A stretch of 37,841 bases of DNA, from assembly GCA_017472085.1 (NCBI GenBank), contig JAFUQZ010000091.1, forward strand, positions 1-37,841, in the 5' to 3' direction. A program made the position numbers and the translations under genes. Shown here one piece after another: positions 35,854 through 37,841 of the stretch. The stretch is from Akkermansia sp. GTDB taxonomy: Bacteria > Verrucomicrobiota > Verrucomicrobiia > Verrucomicrobiales > Akkermansiaceae. The notes beneath the pieces were generated by a model. It did no database searches. It was given only the letters and a program-made list of their open reading frames with translations, and had not been told where the DNA came from. The first letter of the stretch is position 1, and the number at the start of each line of letters is the position of its first letter.

Positions 35854-35882
35854 AGTAAAGAACTCAGCGCCTTGCGCTGAGT
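35724..35882. repeat. Hairpin-module cluster, copy 2
   Basis: Successive modules: ATTCCTGC/GCAGGAAT, CGCGC-ACA-GCGCG (35754-35766), AAATGCC-GCA-GGCATTT (35777-35793), CAGGGC-GTAA-GCCCTG (35804-35819) and ACTCAGCGC-CTT-GCGCTGAGT (35862-35882). The first four are separated by TTCTTC-type linkers. Stems differ completely while the linkers persist. Confidence 0.78.
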
Positions 35883-35934
35883 GGAGAAAGAAATAAGCGA
35901 GCCTAATCTCCATTCACACCTCTCATCACCAAAA

Positions 35935-35987
35935 TGGCCGTCCCACACGGCCAAAATTTCAATTTTTGGCCGCCGCAGACGGCCAAA
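35935..35987. repeat. GGCC hairpin pair, copy 2
   Basis: TGGCCGT (35935-35941), loop CCCAC, ACGGCCA (35947-35953), then AAAATTTCAATTTTTGGCC and TTTGGCCG (35965-35972) with CGGCCAAA (35980-35987). Confidence 0.75.
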
Positions 35988-36007
35988 TTATCAAAACAGG
36001 CTTGAAT

Positions 36008-36111
36008 TTCATGCAATTTTGCAGTCGCATTGCAAATTTACATGAAAACGCAAGCAAATTACCCCTAAATTCATGCAATTTTGCAGTAGCGCTGCAAAAT
36101 TGCATGAATTT
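36008..36111. repeat. Two AT-rich inverted repeats before hsdS
   Basis: The first (36008-36046) is imperfect, 15 of 17 pairs. The second is a perfect 20-bp inverted repeat, AAATTCATGCAATTTTGCAG (36067-36086), 5-nt loop TAGCG, complement at 36092-36111. Both share CATGCAATTTTGCAG, so they are diverged copies of one element. Confidence 0.9.
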
Positions 36112-36286
36112 TCTAAAGAATCAAAACCCGACTCAAAGAGCCGATATCGGGAAGCCAACATTCCACCTGCCAAGCGGCAGTAGTTCCATAGAGACACCGA
36201 GCCTTCCCGAGTGTCGGCAAATCACTCTCCGATTTTCTGAAGAGTGCCCCAAAAAGCACAGAGTAGTGCTTCTTGATAGCTCCTAA
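36112..36286. other. Non-coding or remnant stretch before hsdS
   Basis: The minus strand has a 72-aa open frame (36331-36113, beginning MPIFATGPIERGLSHLGA) that overlaps the hsdS start. It has no recognised domain and is more likely part of a repeated intergenic element than a gene. Confidence 0.3.
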
Positions 36287-37693
36287 ATGACTCAGTCCTC
36301 GCTCTATAGGACCGGTTGCAAATATAGGCATTTCTATGAGTCCATCAATGGAGCTGAACCGACCTGCATTGATGAGGAAATTCCCTTTGAAATCCCGGAG
36401 AGCTGGGAGTGGGTGAGATTAAGTAATCTTGGCAAAATTGTAGGAGGAGGAACACCATCTACTTCTAATCCCGCCTATTGGGACGGAGGAGTTCCTTGGA
36501 TAACGCCTGCCGATATGCGTAGTAACCGGGGCAAATATATTTCTCGCGGTTCCAAAGATATATCAGAACTAGGAGTGGCAAAGTCTTCCACAAGAATATT
36601 GCCTGCAGGTTCTGTTGTATTTTCTAGCCGAGCCCCCATTGGTTACGTAGCAATAACAGAAAACGAACTATATACAAATCAGGGATTCAAATCGGTTTCT
36701 TTTTTTACTGAGGGACTTCAAGATTATATCTATCACGCGTTAATAGGTCTGACAGAGGATATTAAACAAAGAGCATCTGGTACAACATTTGCAGAAATAT
36801 CTGGTTCCGAGTTTGGCAAAACATTGATTCCTTTAGCTCCTAAGAAGGAGAGTTTGTGTATTGTCAAAACGATAGAAGTATATTATTCCGTTCTGGAAAG
36901 GATTCAAGCTTTTCGGGCTCGCTATAAACGCATCCTTTCAGAAACTCCAACCAGCCTTCGACAGCGGCTTATCCAAGCCGCAATTCAAGGACAGCTCGTC
37001 CCTCAAAATCCGAATGACGAGCCTGCATCAATACTGTTGGAACGCATAGCTCAGGAACGCACCGCTAAACTCGGAAAAAAGGCAGCCAAATCAATGAGCC
37101 GAATCGAGAGACGTGGTAGTAAGACTCATGCTACCTATCATGAGATTTTTTCTGATGGTTCTGAAAAGGATATTAGTGATGAAATCCCCTTTGATTTACC
37201 TGAAAATTGGGTATGGTGTAGGCTCGGTTGCTTAGTGGATATTAAGAGTGGCAGTACATACAAGGAAGTAGAGGCTGGCGTATTGTACGTAAAAGTAGGA
37301 GATATGAATCTTCCGGAGAATAAGATAGAGATTCGTACCTCTACTCATTTTGCCGAATGTCCAGATAATGCTATAATACCTGCTTATAGCATAATTTTTC
37401 CTAAGAGAGGTGGAGCCATATCAACGAATAAAAAGCGCACGGTTAAAAACTTCAAAATCTGCGTAGATTTGAACACAATGGCTCTTTCTTTCCCTGCTCA
37501 GATTTTTGATTTCGCTCGAGTCTGGTTTGAGAATATTGAATTAGAAAAGATAGCCAACGGTTCTACTATTCCTCAAATCAACAACAAGGATGTAGAACCA
37601 TTGCTTTTCCCTTTACCTCCTCTGGGTGAGCAACTGCGAATTTGTAACAGATTGGGAAAAATGTTACGAACGATAGAAGAGTCTAGAGAATAA
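36287..37693 (+). CDS. hsdS: Type I restriction-modification specificity subunit, N-terminally truncated
   Basis: 468 aa. Two target-recognition domains, each opened by the HsdS signature: IPFEIPESWEWVRLSNLGKI at the start and IPFDLPENWVWCRLGCLVDI in the middle. Between them lies the conserved coiled-coil region SLRQRLIQAAIQGQLVPQNPNDEPA. The start follows an in-frame stop directly and the conserved block expected before the first domain is missing apart from FYESINGAEPT. It sets the DNA sequence recognised by HsdM/HsdR, which are not in the window. Base composition is lower in GC than the core genes, a sign of transfer. It may be a silent cassette. Confidence 0.85.
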   Translation: MTQSSLYRTGCKYRHFYESINGAEPTCIDEEIPFEIPESWEWVRLSNLGKIVGGGTPSTSNPAYWDGGVPWITPADMRSNRGKYISRGSKDISELGVAKSSTRILPAGSVVFSSRAPIGYVAITENELYTNQGFKSVSFFTEGLQDYIYHALIGLTEDIKQRASGTTFAEISGSEFGKTLIPLAPKKESLCIVKTIEVYYSVLERIQAFRARYKRILSETPTSLRQRLIQAAIQGQLVPQNPNDEPASILLERIAQERTAKLGKKAAKSMSRIERRGSKTHATYHEIFSDGSEKDISDEIPFDLPENWVWCRLGCLVDIKSGSTYKEVEAGVLYVKVGDMNLPENKIEIRTSTHFAECPDNAIIPAYSIIFPKRGGAISTNKKRTVKNFKICVDLNTMALSFPAQIFDFARVWFENIELEKIANGSTIPQINNKDVEPLLFPLPPLGEQLRICNRLGKMLRTIEESRE

Positions 37694-37694
37694 C

Positions 37695-37841
37695 AGTAAG
37701 ACGTTCCTAATCTATGATGATGGAAGTGAAACTGATATTACAGAAGATTTACCCTTTGAAATACCAGAAACATGGGCGTGGGCTAGATTGGGAGATATCG
37801 GTCTATGGGGAGCTGGAGCGACCCCTAGTCGCGCTCATCCT
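37695..37841 (+). pseudogene. hsdS: Further HsdS target-recognition segment, cut by the window edge
   Basis: Directly after the previous stop and shifted by +1, the frame reads SKTFLIYDDGSETDITEDLP, FEIPETWAWARLGDIG and GAGATPSRAHP. This is the opening of another HsdS recognition domain. It has no start codon in frame, so it is a silent cassette or the result of a frameshift in a longer hsdS. It continues past the window. Confidence 0.75.

Noticed and set aside
36113..36331. 72-aa minus-strand frame overlapping hsdS
   Set aside because: No recognised domain, overlaps a better gene, and is likely part of a repeated intergenic sequence.

Overview
The window looks like the chromosome of a moderately GC-rich, Gram-negative-type bacterium. 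It carries TonB/ExbB/ExbD energy transduction, a large AsmA-like envelope protein, cardiolipin synthase and FabI. The ensemble (type II-C Cas9, Ser/Thr kinase with an N-terminal zinc ribbon, ROK-like sugar kinase, nusA-infB-rbfA) suggests a gut Verrucomicrobiota, perhaps Akkermansia-related. That placement is inference; no rRNA or tRNA gene is visible to test it. Many genes have TTGACA/TATAAT-like promoters very close to their start codons and lack a clear Shine-Dalgarno sequence.

Layout. 1-352: tail of an IS66 element. 452-1132: secreted thioredoxin-fold protein (minus). 1249-4570: three-gene surface-glycan cluster (CDP-glycerol-type transferase, acetyltransferase fused to an acyl carrier protein, GT4 glycosyltransferase), preceded by argG (4634-5917), all minus. 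6027-10079: minus-strand run of ROK-like sugar kinase, Ser/Thr kinase and an unknown protein. 10232-12483: tonB-exbB-exbD on plus.

12525-19280 is a complete type II-C CRISPR-Cas locus: a minus-strand tracrRNA with its own terminator, then cas9, cas1 and cas2 on plus, then an array of 28 full repeats plus one truncated repeat with 28 spacers. The anti-repeat shows that crRNAs are read from the minus strand, opposite to the cas genes. Read that way, every full repeat contains a -35 TTGACT and, 17 bp on, an extended -10 TGaTATA that runs into the spacer, so each repeat can act as a promoter. An 11-bp hairpin between cas2 and the array is placed to stop these transcripts.

19360-20367: gap (minus), with its terminator against the array edge. 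20840-30208: nusA-infB-rbfA-asmA-like-cls operon on plus, with a promoter followed by an intrinsic terminator in the nusA leader, which implies attenuation. 30301-32500: MerR regulator, old yellow enzyme and MarR regulator. 32619-33903: YbjN-like protein and fabI.

33904-37841 is an accessory region. Near-identical intergenic blocks built from short hairpin modules with covarying stems flank an AAA/DUF4143 ATPase. Two AT-rich inverted repeats follow, then truncated type I restriction specificity (hsdS) cassettes that run off the right edge, which looks like a recombining specificity locus.
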